From assembly GCF_040115645.1 (NCBI RefSeq), contig NC_089556.1, positions 2,790,001 through 2,854,000 of the forward strand: a stretch of DNA of 64,000 nt, read 5' to 3'. Below the pieces are notes generated by a model, which had not been told where the DNA came from, searched no databases, and was given only the letters and a program-made list of their open reading frames with translations. The stretch comes from Euwallacea fornicatus. Taxonomy: Eukaryota > Arthropoda > Insecta > Coleoptera > Curculionidae. Position numbers and translations under genes: made by a program. Below are positions 1 through 11,486 of this stretch, in pieces; the stretch's first letter is position 1, and every line of letters begins with the position of its first letter.

Positions 1-3000
1 TTTGTTAAAAAGAGCAAAAAAATACGCAAAATAACCTTGTTTTAGGGTCATGGGGTTTATCTCGGCGTTGTTCGCACGGCCTGTGTTTGCCAACCGAGGC
101 TTTATAGAAGCTTTTCCAAAAATATTAACTCAGTATTGTTATATGATCTCATATATTTGCTAGATACTTATTAAAGTGCCTCTACACATATTAACAGTTA
201 AGTATTCCTTTCGGCACGCGACCGTGGATACGCCAATTAGCCTCAGACCCTCGTTATGGGCCTCAACGTCTTCCGGCGGGAAAAAGAGAAAAAAGTGGCA
301 CAGAACTGTAACGTGGCGTTCCTTACTTTCGTTGCCGTTTTGAAAAGTAACGACCTCAAATAACCTCACAAAAAATAATCTATGGAATGCATATCGGGTG
401 ATCTGGAAAGCCACGCCTACGCTTCTCCGCTCTGCCCAACTGTTGGAGGGTATTCGTCCAGAAATCTATGTGCTACCAAACCCCTTCATCCTTTGCCTGG
501 CCCTTAAATTAGCATCCGCGAAGAGCATATTATGGAGAAAACCCAGGGTTGCCGTTGAGCACGTAACCAAGTGGAAAAAATTTCCTTTGATAGGAAAATA
601 AGTAATATGACCTCCACAACGTTATATATGTGCGGGTATCAAGTTGTTGATGTGTTAGAATTTGCCGCATAGTTGCATGTGCAACGTTCAGTTCACCAGC
701 AATTTTTCTCTTCTTCCATTTTGTTTATGGCAGTTTCTTCAATCTCAACGGTTCGGACCGTTGCGGGCCTGCTTGAGATAACGTATTGTCCTTTTATAGG
801 TGCCAGTTTCACAAAGTTTAGACACTCGGTGTGGAATTCGCCCTCGATACATTCGTCTTGCAGCTTGGACGCTACAGTGAAGCATTCCGTGGACAAAATG
901 CACGTCTGCCATTTCTGGCACTCATTCTCACTCCCTCTTTCTCCCTCTCCCGGGCATCTAAACCACAGTTTAATACTCAGAAACTCGCATAAAACAATGT
1001 GAACAAGTACACAGAAAATTCAGGTTTTGACAACCATTGCAAGGTTTTTAAAATTCGCTATCAATAAATTTTCTGATTTTACTGCCATGGAAACATGTGC
1101 ATTGTCTTCCAAGGCCTGTTTTGCATGCATTGTTTTCACATGCATTGTCTCTTTAGAAGTAAATTACAGGGTATTTATTGTGATTTAGATAGTAGTTCAC
1201 ACTTCAAACCTGTTTTGTCCAGAGCGGCTGTCTTCAGCGGGAAATTCTGTAGAACTTTTTATCGGTAGGAACGAATAGAGAATGAGTTTTTTCTGTGCGA
1301 AAATGATGTACTTAGGAAAAAGTAATAAGTAAGCTCGGGTGTGTCGCAGTGTGCGGCACCTCTCTGGATAAGCAAAAAGCTGAGTAAAGATTCTAATTTC
1401 CCATCATCCTCTTTCCCGGTTTACAAAACTTCGCCGGGATATTGTCCAAAAGTGTAATCAAAAATCGAAATTAAAATCTCGATTTAAATACCTCGCGTCT
1501 CGAGAACTTGTTATGTCTTTGAAGACGAGAACCGAAACCAATTTAAAATCTTTAAGTACTATTTTGACAGGCAGCGGTTTAAAAAGATAACTTGGCAACT
1601 TTTTCTCCTTCGATTAGATAAAGGAACGTTGGGCAAAATTCGTATTTCTACCAAATAACCGGCGGCAGTATCAAATGAAGCCTTTTGCGGGAATGAAAGG
1701 TATCGCAGTGAAGTAAAGTGCGACTTTACACCCGTCCGGAAACTCAACAACGAAGAATATCGAAATGCGCCAGTTTCCTGAAATCTTATACGTTCTTGCC
1801 GCCTTTGCGATTTATATAAAAGCCCGACCGTACGTGGAACTGATATGTGGTTGCCAGATGGAAGTTTATAGGTGGATTTGTAATTTTTTTCAAATTTCCC
1901 CCTAAGTTAATTGGATACGATTCGTCCGCAGTTTTATCACCAATACAATTTATCTAAAGGATTTTTCCCTGTCATCGTTGCGAACATCCCATCGGCGAAG
2001 GAGCACTTAGAGAAAATTCGTTCCCGCAAAACTTCCAAACTGTATTTAATATCCGCTTTTGCTGAATTGCAGGGATTGTTTGCCGTGGACCATCCAAAAT
2101 CGAAATATCCTTCTGCCTTCGGGGCCTTAGCAAGGCCCGCTGGAAATCTGATGCATTTCAACCGTCACAAAATTTTTCTCTCCTTTGACCTTTTTATCTG
2201 TAACAAGCTCTGATATATACAATAACGGAGTGACCAGTCACACCCACAACTCGAGTAAAATATGAGCCGCCTATCCCATGTCGTAGTACTTTACGACTTT
2301 CAGGCTCAAGTATAATGGTTTAATATTTATTTCCTTATAAGTCGTGGGTGTATTTCTCGGTAGATTACTTTTATAGTCCGTCGATTCGATGGGTTTCAAG
2401 CCGCGTCGGCTATGCCCAACAGAATTTCCCTGCAACGTTCAGGTTAGCAACGTGACACCTCAGCAACAGCTACCAATGATCTCTTTCAAAAATCATAAGC
2501 GAATCGTAACAACGTCCCTTATCACAAAGCTAATTTATTCATTTCATCAGCAAACTAGCTACAGTAGACGTCACGTCACACGATGAATAACTTATTCAAA
2601 TTTTAATTCCGCAAGCTCTCCCGGTTCCATCTGTCTCCATAATGGAGTTCTAGTGGAGAAGTGGCCAAGAAGACCGGCGGACTGAATGTAAAGCAGCGCC
2701 ATTCATTGGCCTGTCTCCATTAGTTCAGATGGAAATTGTGCACTTGGGGCCCTTATGCCCACTTTAAGTGTTTTTAGGTTACGGATTCGGTGTCTGTAGT
2801 TAAATATTAATTCTGTTTTAATCGCCGGGATTTATGGTTGGTGGTTCTTGTTAACCAATTCAGCCGGCAGGGATCGGAGATACAGAAAATAATCCGGTTA
2901 AATCAGAATGAATTCACTGAGCAAACCAACGATATATTCGATCTGAATATGAATATGTATTTATTCACTCGAAAATCAAGTTCATCCCATATTTTACACA

Positions 3001-3070
3001 ACTGAAAAATACACACCGGAGTATGGAAGGGGCCGTAAAAATTTCGTTATTGTAGGTTCCGAATCTGTAT
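1..3070. other. No supported gene; intergenic or intronic DNA
   Basis: All ORFs here are short (about 100 codons or fewer), overlap one another on opposite strands and show no recognisable domain. Around 1090-1150 the words ATGTGCATTGT, ATGCATTGT and ATGCATTGT recur, a minor local repetition. Around 2630-2725 the phrase CTGTCTCCAT occurs twice. Nothing else could be supported. Confidence 0.6.
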
Positions 3071-3131
3071 ACCACGTCCCAGGCGAACCCTGGACATAGG
3101 AGATTAACAGGGTTCGCCTGGACACTGTGTA
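3071..3131. mobile_element. Miniature remnant of a foldback MITE (two fused termini)
   Basis: The stretch is a palindrome: GTCCCAGGCGAACCCTG faces CAGGGTTCGCCTGGAC across about 15 bases. Both arms match the terminus of the 511-bp foldback element at 62561-63071 (GTCCAGGCAAACCCTGGACA there), and the left arm also shares the following GACATA. The simplest reading is a copy of that family whose whole interior was deleted, leaving about 25 bases of each end. Flanking TA dinucleotides at both sides fit a TA target site. It has no coding capacity. A chance hairpin is unlikely because the sequence of the arms, not only their pairing, matches the larger element. Confidence 0.6.
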
Positions 3132-4556
3132 CCATTTTAGTCAAAGAAATTCATGTGAATCGTTGTCCGCAAGTGGTAAAACGCCTAACAACAGTAAATT
3201 TCAAGACTTTTTTCCTGTTGTTCCTCAATGTTTTTAAATATTTTCCTTGAACTCTAAATAGAAAATTTCATAACTTAAAGTATTTTTAATTGAACCATCA
3301 CAATTCCACAATAATTTTGAGACCATAGAAAAATTTATTAAATACGACTCTAGTAATGTCCCTCTTGCTTGTGTCCTCTTGCTTGAGATTGAAGAATATT
3401 CCTGGATACCTGGTTCAAACCCCAAGATTACCACAGACTAGACGGGAAGTGTAATACACTGGAAAATTGCCGTCACTATATTTGATCCATTCAATTAGGT
3501 TTAAATGAGAAAAGAAGGTTTTATGATCAGTGGATGAAGATTATGCTAATGCCCCCAAAGGCGATTCAAAAACCTCCGGATCACTTCAGTGACATTTTTA
3601 ATTAAAACTTTTGCTGTCGAAATGATTCTTTGCACGCACAATGGGATCAAGACCAGTTGTGTTTAGTTAAAGATTTGACGCTTTTATCATCGAGAGGGAA
3701 TAAGTAATCATGGAAGACACTCAATCCAGAATCTGGAGTTATCGCAAAATGAGGAAGTGAAGTATGCTTCGGTATTGGACTTGGCCACACTCTTGGTGCA
3801 TCTCGTATCGCGTAATTTAAGTTGTTTCGGATTCGCGAAGCTCCTTAATTTCTATTGTTCTCTTTTCCTAAGAGACGCGACAGAGTTGGGGTCGGATTTA
3901 TTCATAAATATCTCGGATTTTCATTTAAAATTGCAAAGAACTCCCAATTAAAATAAATACATTGTTGCAAACCAACAACCCTTTAAAAAATGCTATTTGA
4001 GCTCCATAAGAAATTCAATTCCCGGGAAGTCTGAAGAGTATTTTTGCCTGACATCATAAGAAGCTAAATTTTAAATCCCTTGAAAAGGACTGCAGATAAA
4101 GCAGTTCCACTTAGCTTTTTCAAAAAGTCTCTTCGCTGCACTCAGTGAAATAACATTTAGAGAGTATGGAAAATGGATCTTGACGTAATGTATCGAATAC
4201 CGATGGGGGTAGCAAAATTGAAAACGAAAATAAAACAAAGCGGACACACTAACACGTTTCCTTTGTTACCCGATCCACTTCCGCTCCTAACGAGAAAATA
4301 ACATCCCGTCCTGACCTCTCTTTGTACGTACATGTGTGAAGAATCGACTCACTAATATTTCTTATATTTATCTGCTTGTTCCAACAAAATCGATGTATCT
4401 TCACATTTGTGGAACACATGTTCACTCTAAAAGCTGTTTCTAATTTGTTATTTTTCAACACCGAGCAGTCCAGGAGGATTGTGCTAGACCAATCGATACG
4501 GGGCCCCGGATCGTTATTGAGCACTTAGCCTAACATCTCTATTACCACTCAACGTG
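3132..4556. other. No supported gene
   Basis: Only short overlapping ORFs are present. A GGTTCAAACCCC word near 3411 resembles a Pol III B box, but no tRNA fold or A box could be assigned. No repeat boundary was found. Confidence 0.5.
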
Positions 4557-4586
4557 CCTTAATGCAAATATCATTTGCATTTAAGG
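4557..4586. promoter_or_regulatory. Inverted pair of octamer (POU-type) motifs
   Basis: The sequence CCTTAATGCAAAT is followed after three bases by ATTTGCATTTAAGG, so an exact octamer ATGCAAAT (4562-4569) lies beside its exact reverse complement ATTTGCAT (4573-4580) inside a near-perfect inverted repeat. ATGCAAAT is the established recognition word of POU-domain proteins. A paired inverted arrangement could bind a dimer or be a chance hairpin in AT-rich DNA. No promoter or exon is visible nearby, so a distal enhancer is the most that can be proposed. Confidence 0.3.
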
Positions 4587-5660
4587 TAAACGCAAATGAA
4601 ATTGCAGATACAGCTTCCGGTATTGCAGATCGCCTTCTCAGCTCATCCCTAGTTTCGTTGTCTCTTAATGGAGATTAAATGTGTTTAGTCTTGTTTTTTG
4701 ATGTCTATATTATGATCAAAAATAAACAGCGACCGCAGTAAAACGTGCAAAATGATTATTTGTTTTAACGGGCATCAAAATAGAATCAACGGAGTATTCC
4801 GCAAGGGAGCAGGTAGGATTATTTCGATAAATGCTGCGAGATCTAATCGAAATCGAGGAGCAATCCGAGTGTAATCCGAAATAGATAGCACTAAGCAAGG
4901 TGGATGTAGGCATGTGCAAAGGAGAGCAACGGTTGAATAAATTAGAACACAATGTTTGTAGAAAGAGGGCTATAAGGGAGGTTAATGGGGGTGTAAATTT
5001 TCGATAACAAGCGCGAACGGCCTTTCTTTTGTTCACTTTTTTTGTATCGCCGTTTAAAGCGAAAATGTCCGTTTAATTGGAACTAGCGCTAGCTTAAAGA
5101 GGGCTGCGTCTGACGCAATTTTTCCATGTTAAATTTATATTTTAGCGGAAGCGAAATTAAACTTTCCGCTTGCATTAAAAGATCACGCAATAAGAATTGT
5201 GGAAATTAAACAAGAAACTTTCCAAAAGCCAAAGTCAAACATCGGTTTTAATAAAACTTCAATTTCCATGTTCAATAACCGAAAATTTAATGCAAAGCCC
5301 GGTCCCTCCGATTCGAAACTGGGAAATAATAAAAAGTCAATTCTTTGTCAATTTAGTTGCGATGCAAAAGTTCGGTAACTGCACTCGAAGTTTCGACTTG
5401 TGCTTTTGACGTACCTCAGTGTGCAATCAAGAAAATCGAATTCAATTTTTATTATTCTGGAATGGACACAACTTAGACCGAACACATCATTGAATATTCT
5501 ATGTATAATGGAATCTTCATTTTCAAATTGAGTGAACCCAATAGTCTCAAATGAACCAAAACTTCTAAATGTTACGCTGCTCCTCCTAGATGAGTTTTTC
5601 CCACAAGTGGGCATTAAAGTAACTTTGCCGCAATTTTCCGAGGTGAAAGTAGCACTTTGC

Positions 5661-5693
5661 CACACGTGTGCGGTAATAGTATGTTACGTAACA
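5661..5693. promoter_or_regulatory. E-box CACGTG beside a palindromic TTACGTAA site
   Basis: CACACGTGTG (5661-5670) is a ten-base palindrome centred on the E-box CACGTG. Twelve bases further on, TGTTACGTAACA (5682-5693) is a twelve-base palindrome centred on TTACGTAA. CACGTG is bound by bHLH-PAS and Myc-type factors, and TTACGTAA is the consensus of PAR-bZIP proteins such as Pdp1 and Vrille in flies. Two perfect palindromes this close together are unusual in a background with few CpGs. Function is inferred only; no transcription start is evident. Confidence 0.3.
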
Positions 5694-8351
5694 AAGCGAA
5701 CGGAGAAACTCTATTAGCGTAAAATATTGCGAACCAACCGCTGCCGAAGGTTCCAGTCAGAAGACACCAGCAAGCAACTTTATAGTTAGTTGTGTACAGG
5801 GTAGCTCAAATCAAAGAGGGAGTCGTCGGGATCTTGGAAACCGTAAGAAGTATTGGGTCGGTTGAATTGCTGCGAAGTTGCCTAATTAGTTCCTCAGCGA
5901 AATGCAATTTTGGGGCTAACTATTAAGTATATGATTTTTCCTCGAAATTTCGTTGATGGCTCGAAGCAAATGATTAACCAGGAAAAATTGTTTTCAGAAA
6001 CCAAAAATGACCCTCTTTCTCTGCTTTGGCCTCTCCACCATGGGTGTAATGAAATTCTCCCTAATTCTTCTAACTGCTTATTGGACAGAAGTTCATTGCT
6101 CATGCTAGGATTTGGGTGTCCAAAAAACACAATTGCCACCCGTTTACTCTCAATGCATGATTTATCTAATTGGCAAGAAAGTAAAACCGAACGAAACATA
6201 AAAAAAAACGGAGCTCAAGAGGTCCAGAATTAGTGAGCCATAATACGCACCTTACGGCACATACCGCACAGTTTTATAACCTTCTAACACTTAAAAAAAA
6301 TTACTTTCTCGGTCTCTCTCTTGCACCCTCTATCCATCATATTATTTTGTACAAGCCTCAAAATAGCACTATCTACAACCTTCATATTTTTTATTATTTT
6401 AATGCAAGAGGAATACGAATTTGAATCATTACGACCCGTAATGAGAATATTTCCCTTAATGTTGTTTTATGTTAATGCAGATTATTTTTTTACTACATTA
6501 CAAAATTGCAATTAACAAATTTTTTCATCTCAAATGATTAAAGTCAAATTACGGTACAATATGTTATGTAGATTTGTTTGAATTATTTTCATCCATGTGT
6601 TGACCTTTTTGTCCACATGTGCCAGATCGCTGGCTTCAGGAGATCAAACCGAAGCCAAACTTGTCAAGAAACGTTGCTGTAATAAAAGATGATGATGGAG
6701 GCGCAAAATCGAAACGTCACGTTTCATCACACCCTGTGCGCTATTTTTCATATAACAAAATAATCGGTATCATTACATCACAACAAGCTCACGTTACTAA
6801 ATTTGACGCTTTCTAGTTGGTCAGAACCTAGCATGCACGTTTTGACTCTCTAACGCACAGCTGTAGGATATTGCTCATTTTCTGGTTCTCATTTAGTACG
6901 TGTTATGGATATTTTCGTAGGTGGTTATGGGAAAAATAGTGCATTGCGATATAAGTTTCGATTGTACACATAAATCGAGCCAATACAACGAGAGAGAAAA
7001 TATAACTGCCAGCAGTGCGGTTATGTCGCTAGGACCGTTCCGGATTAGAAAACAGAAATTTATGTCCCTCAGTCAATATTCATTAATTGCGAGTTGAACA
7101 GTAAACACATTATGTTGCCTACTTTACTCTACTAAAGTATAGCTTTATTGCAATAGAATGATAACGAGTTAGCTAAAGGACATAAGAGTATCTATAAAAG
7201 CCCTTTATAATCAAATCGAACGTAAATAGCTGTGGAAAATTTTTCTTGCATTATAAATAGGAAAATTTCCAGCAACTTCAGTTATTTTTTATTCATTGTT
7301 TTCTGAAGTTACGTGACACACTAACAGAGGCTTTAATTAAAAAATCTAAGTTAACTTTTTTCCGAGCCAAAGGGCAAATTTTCCACTCCCGTCCTTTACC
7401 TTTGATAGGCAACCATTAATTCCATCGGCGTCGAACGTGGCCGGATGGTGTATATCCGGAAGCCTGGAAAACGGGCGTAAAAACAATTTCCATTTGTATT
7501 TTTCTCTTGGTGGATGCACAAAAGGAAAAACCATGAAAGTAGCCCGCCTCGCGGCTCTGTGTCCGGTTTACGGACACGGAAAATTGGAAAAAATCCACAC
7601 CGACCGTAACATTTAACACGTAGAAAGGTGTAGGGTTATTTGTATTCATTTCGAGTTCGTGGACGGAGTTTTTGCTTCTCATGTGGGAGGCTAAATTCAA
7701 TATAATTCCCTCTGTTAGACCGTTATAGGTTGGAAATTGGTTTACCTATTGATTCAGAAGTGCTGACCTTTTTTTTTCTATCAGCAACGTACCTAGAACC
7801 TAAATCAAATCCGTAGCAATTCCAAGAATTCCAGCCGAAATTTCATTTTCGATCGTGGGGAACATTCATTTGAATTTCTTTCAGATGTCTTGGGTCCTTA
7901 TCTCGGATATGGTGACTTCTCACCAATGGTGGAAATAATGTTCTTCCTGGTAATATTGCAAATATGAGATGATTTTGCTGCTTTTCTTGGTTGTCCCCGA
8001 CACAAGTAATTGATTTTTATATACACTTAATAACACTACTCAGGGATGCATTTAGTACCAAAAATTTGTGTCCGGTAAATGAATCGGCCGATTGGCTAGT
8101 TTTTTTTTTTGGACATGGAAAAGCTCGAATGTATAAGTTAAAAGATGAACATACGAATCGAACTTCTCAACTTTAGTATCGTCAGTTGCAAGGAATTCAT
8201 TCAATCAAATTAGTACCGGAGTACTACTCTACTGGTGGTAACCTCAAGTATTCTGCGCCATACGTGTTAAATCTGAAGTAAACTAATATTTATCATTAAA
8301 ACGCGACAAATTCAAGCTCAATCGTTGAATTGAAGTAATTATAATTTCTTT

Positions 8352-8374
8352 AAAGTCCTTGAAGTAAGGACTTT
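8352..8374. other. Short perfect hairpin
   Basis: AAAGTCCTT and AAGGACTTT form a nine-base-pair perfect stem with a five-base loop (GAAGT). No T-run or gene end is adjacent, so it is not called a terminator. It may be chance. Confidence 0.3.
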
Positions 8375-11039
8375 GCACTGGAAAAGCACCCAGACATACG
8401 CTTGAAGCTGAGATCCTCTCTATCTACCTATTTTTAATCAGTGAATATTAAAGTTTCCAGAGTTTTTCCGGAGGGCTATTAACTGCATCTGTTCTTGGAA
8501 GTATAATTTTTGTCCTCATTTTACGATTATTTTTCTCTTTCAAGTTCTCGATTGAGTGCGTTGCTCACTTGCGTTCTTTCGCTGATTAGTCTCTTTATTC
8601 AAGTAAATCAATTAAATAAACTTTGAAGGACCAAAGGACCGAGTTCGAGCCAAACCTCCGAAACGAGAATACCTTTAATGCATGATCTAGAGGTCCTTGC
8701 CTCGTCTCGAGAACATATGGCAAATGCGACTACACACTTAAATTGAATGGGCTGGGCGTGACGAAAATTTTCAGAAAAATTATAAAATTTCGTTCTTTAA
8801 TCTATCTGATTATAGTGCTATTATACCGGAATTATGGTCCTGGAGTCTTGGAAATGCAATTTGAGATCCCCCAATTTTGGGGCATTTCATTACGTATAGT
8901 TAGCCGGCATCGCAGACAGTATAAGAGATGTTCCAAACTCATTCACCCCAGCTCGTAGATCCTGTTAAAATAAAATTAATTGGTGCACTTTTGCAGAAAT
9001 TAATCGACAGATTTCGGAGATATCAACATTTAAAAAGTTTCAAACCCTTCAAAAAGTACGTACTTCTTCGTTTTTTTAACGTTTTCAGGAAATTACGCCT
9101 CTTTAAGGCCCTGATTTGTCGGTCAGTTCAGACCTCAAAATGCGTTGGGAAATATTGTCGTTTTGGAGCGTTTTCAAAATCGCAACCCCCTAGGCATCCT
9201 AGAAATTCCAAGAGATATTACTAACCGGTTTATACAGGTATGGTGTTCATCGAGACCCGGGGGTGAGCAGCGGAGAGTGCGCTTAATGGCTTATTTTCTA
9301 TCAAACTCTGTTTAAAGTAATTCAAAATCCACGAAATTAAAATCCGGTTCCACTCGAGGAAAGTACACGAAATATGAACAATTTAAGTTTGCGCAATTTC
9401 ACAAACGGACACGTTCTTGGGTGTAGTTCATTTAAGTATTTGTGACCATTTCTTCAATTGGTCCAAAGCGTAGTCTCAAAAGCCCTGTTGTGCCCGACGA
9501 AGTGTACTAACGTTCCTCAAAACTTTGTGAATAACTTCTACCAGTTCCGCCATAAATGTGATTGATTCTGATGTTTCTATCCCCCCATACTTTGACTATC
9601 CAATATCTTCGAAAACATGTCGTTAAAGCAATTTTCACCCTACTTGAATAGCAAAATCGTTTCATCCCTAAGTGTCTGTAACAACACTGTTTGTTGGCGA
9701 TAATGGACTCATTTCAAACAACGTTGGAGGGTTGATTATTTGAAGGGTTGACGCGTATGTCTCGACCTATTATTTATTCAATCGAAGGCCCTTGATGGCA
9801 CACAAACCATGCCTGTGTTATTGAATACACGGTAAGTGGTAGCTACATTTTTGCGATACTTTAAAAGATATTGAAATGATGCAGATATATCTACCCTCTT
9901 GTGTCAGTCAATATTTACGACGCACTGGATATCATAAAGTTACTTTTATTAAAATGTTATTTCTCGAGTATGACCGTAAAAATACGCGAAAATTTCGAAA
10001 TGGCAGCCGTTTATACACTCGAACAACATAAGAGATTTTATAGAACCCATCATGTTTCAGGAACTCCTTGGAATTGGAACTATAACACAAGGCATAAATT
10101 TCGGTAGATGATCTATATGGGAGTTGACAATAAAATGCATTCCCGAGGAACTGTCCCGCATAAACTGGTCGTAAATCAAACCAAGACGTCTAGTTTGAGA
10201 TTAAAATTTAATAAGAAAAATGGACGCCGGGTTGGGGTCGGATATCTCAAGTTGGCAAGTAGTAATTTGCCTCGACCAATACAAATTACGCAACAAATAA
10301 GGAAGTTTGATTATTCAACCACTATAATTACACATCCACATGAAATGAATATGCCCCATCAAACAAATTCCTCGCATAATTGAGGATGTAGCAACCTGAA
10401 ACCAACTTCTCCATATGTGATTAGCACAAAAGTTATCGAGGACCTGCCTGCAGCAGTCAATTATGTGATAACGGTCAAACTAGTTTTTAAAATGAAGACC
10501 CGAAAATGTCATCCAATGTTTAAGATGATTGCCATTACGATGTCTATATTGATATACGAAAAATAAGAGGCCCATATAAAGTTTTTATAACCCTTATAGC
10601 CTTGTAAGAAGAGGGTTTCGCAGCTGGAATACAAAGTAGAAGGCGCAGTTTTGTACAGGGATAGAGATGAAAAATGGGACACTAAATAATTTAATTTGTC
10701 CCGAAACGTGTTATTGTGCATGAGAGGTATGGAAATGTTATATCTCGATAAAAATGTTTACGTAATGGAAGTTAAAATGGCAAGAGACACACATTTGAAT
10801 ACGCTTCTGACAAATTTGATCATTTTCGTTTTTCATAATCGGGAAAAGTTCTTCACCTGCACATCTTTTCCTTTCCTTTGAAGCTCTGGTGCTTTGATCT
10901 ACCAAATCTATAAAATTGGCTACTGCAGAGCTCTCGCGCACAAATAAGCAAAAATAAATCATATTAGTTTAATTTCACGTATAAAACTATGTAGACACAG
11001 TATATTGGATTGAACGTATTTAAGACCGTTTCATACTAC

Positions 11040-11170
11040 AGCGGCGCTCACGCTTCACTCAAGCAAAGCTCACATTTAATGCATTGAACGGCAATCGCTG
11101 TTCACACTAAAGTGAGCGCCACGCTGCTACGCGTTCAAACAGAAGCCGCGCTCATTTGAGTGTGAGCGAG
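11040..11170. repeat. GC-rich short repeat with internal inverted GCGCTCAC motifs
   Basis: This island is rich in the word GCGCTCAC and its complement: CAGCGGCGCTCACGC near 11039-11053, GTGAGCGCCACGCTG near 11114-11128, and GCGCTCATTTGAGTGTGAGCG near 11150-11170. The first two face each other as an imperfect inverted repeat. Composition differs sharply from the AT-rich surroundings. It looks like a fragment of a non-autonomous element. No target duplication or transposase was found, so its class is unknown. Confidence 0.35.
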
Positions 11171-11486
11171 AAATTTTCAGTGTTTCATATATTTTACACC
11201 CGACTAAGATCAGTGATGGTGAAGTCTGAGCAGCGTCATTTTCAAGAATGCCGGTCCTCTTGAGCTCCCTTCTAAAAATTCGCCCCTGCGGGTCACATTA
11301 CTGGGTTCGATGGGCGAAGAGGAGAACATCGTCCCGCGGCTGAGGTATTTGGGTTCAGAGTATGGTGCTACATCACCTCAACCCACCAGAGATGTATGGC
11401 TTCTCTTCTGAAAATATCACTTTTCTGATACTGTGATAAGCGATTCTTCACAGAAAATTACGGATTTTTTAATTACTTTCCATATG

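Larger units (their letters stand above)
4587..11039. other. No supported gene; long unannotated stretch
   Basis: No ORF here has a recognisable domain. The longest, near 5.9-6.2 kb, is about 107 codons and faces a similar-sized one on the other strand, the usual look of chance ORFs. Items seen: an E-box and TTACGTAA cluster at 5661-5693 and a small perfect hairpin at 8352-8374 (both listed separately). An ORF near 9.9-10.1 kb contains a stretch vaguely like the start of some transposase helix-turn-helix domains, but too short to call. Confidence 0.5.

Noticed and set aside
3395..3425. B-box-like GGTTCAAACCCC as a tRNA or SINE
   Set aside because: No A box at the right distance, no tRNA fold and no tail were visible.
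11229..11411. Sixty-codon open stretch in GC-rich DNA ending at TGA 11409-11411
   Set aside because: Several frames are open at once because of base composition, there is no good start codon or splice pair, and no family was recognised.
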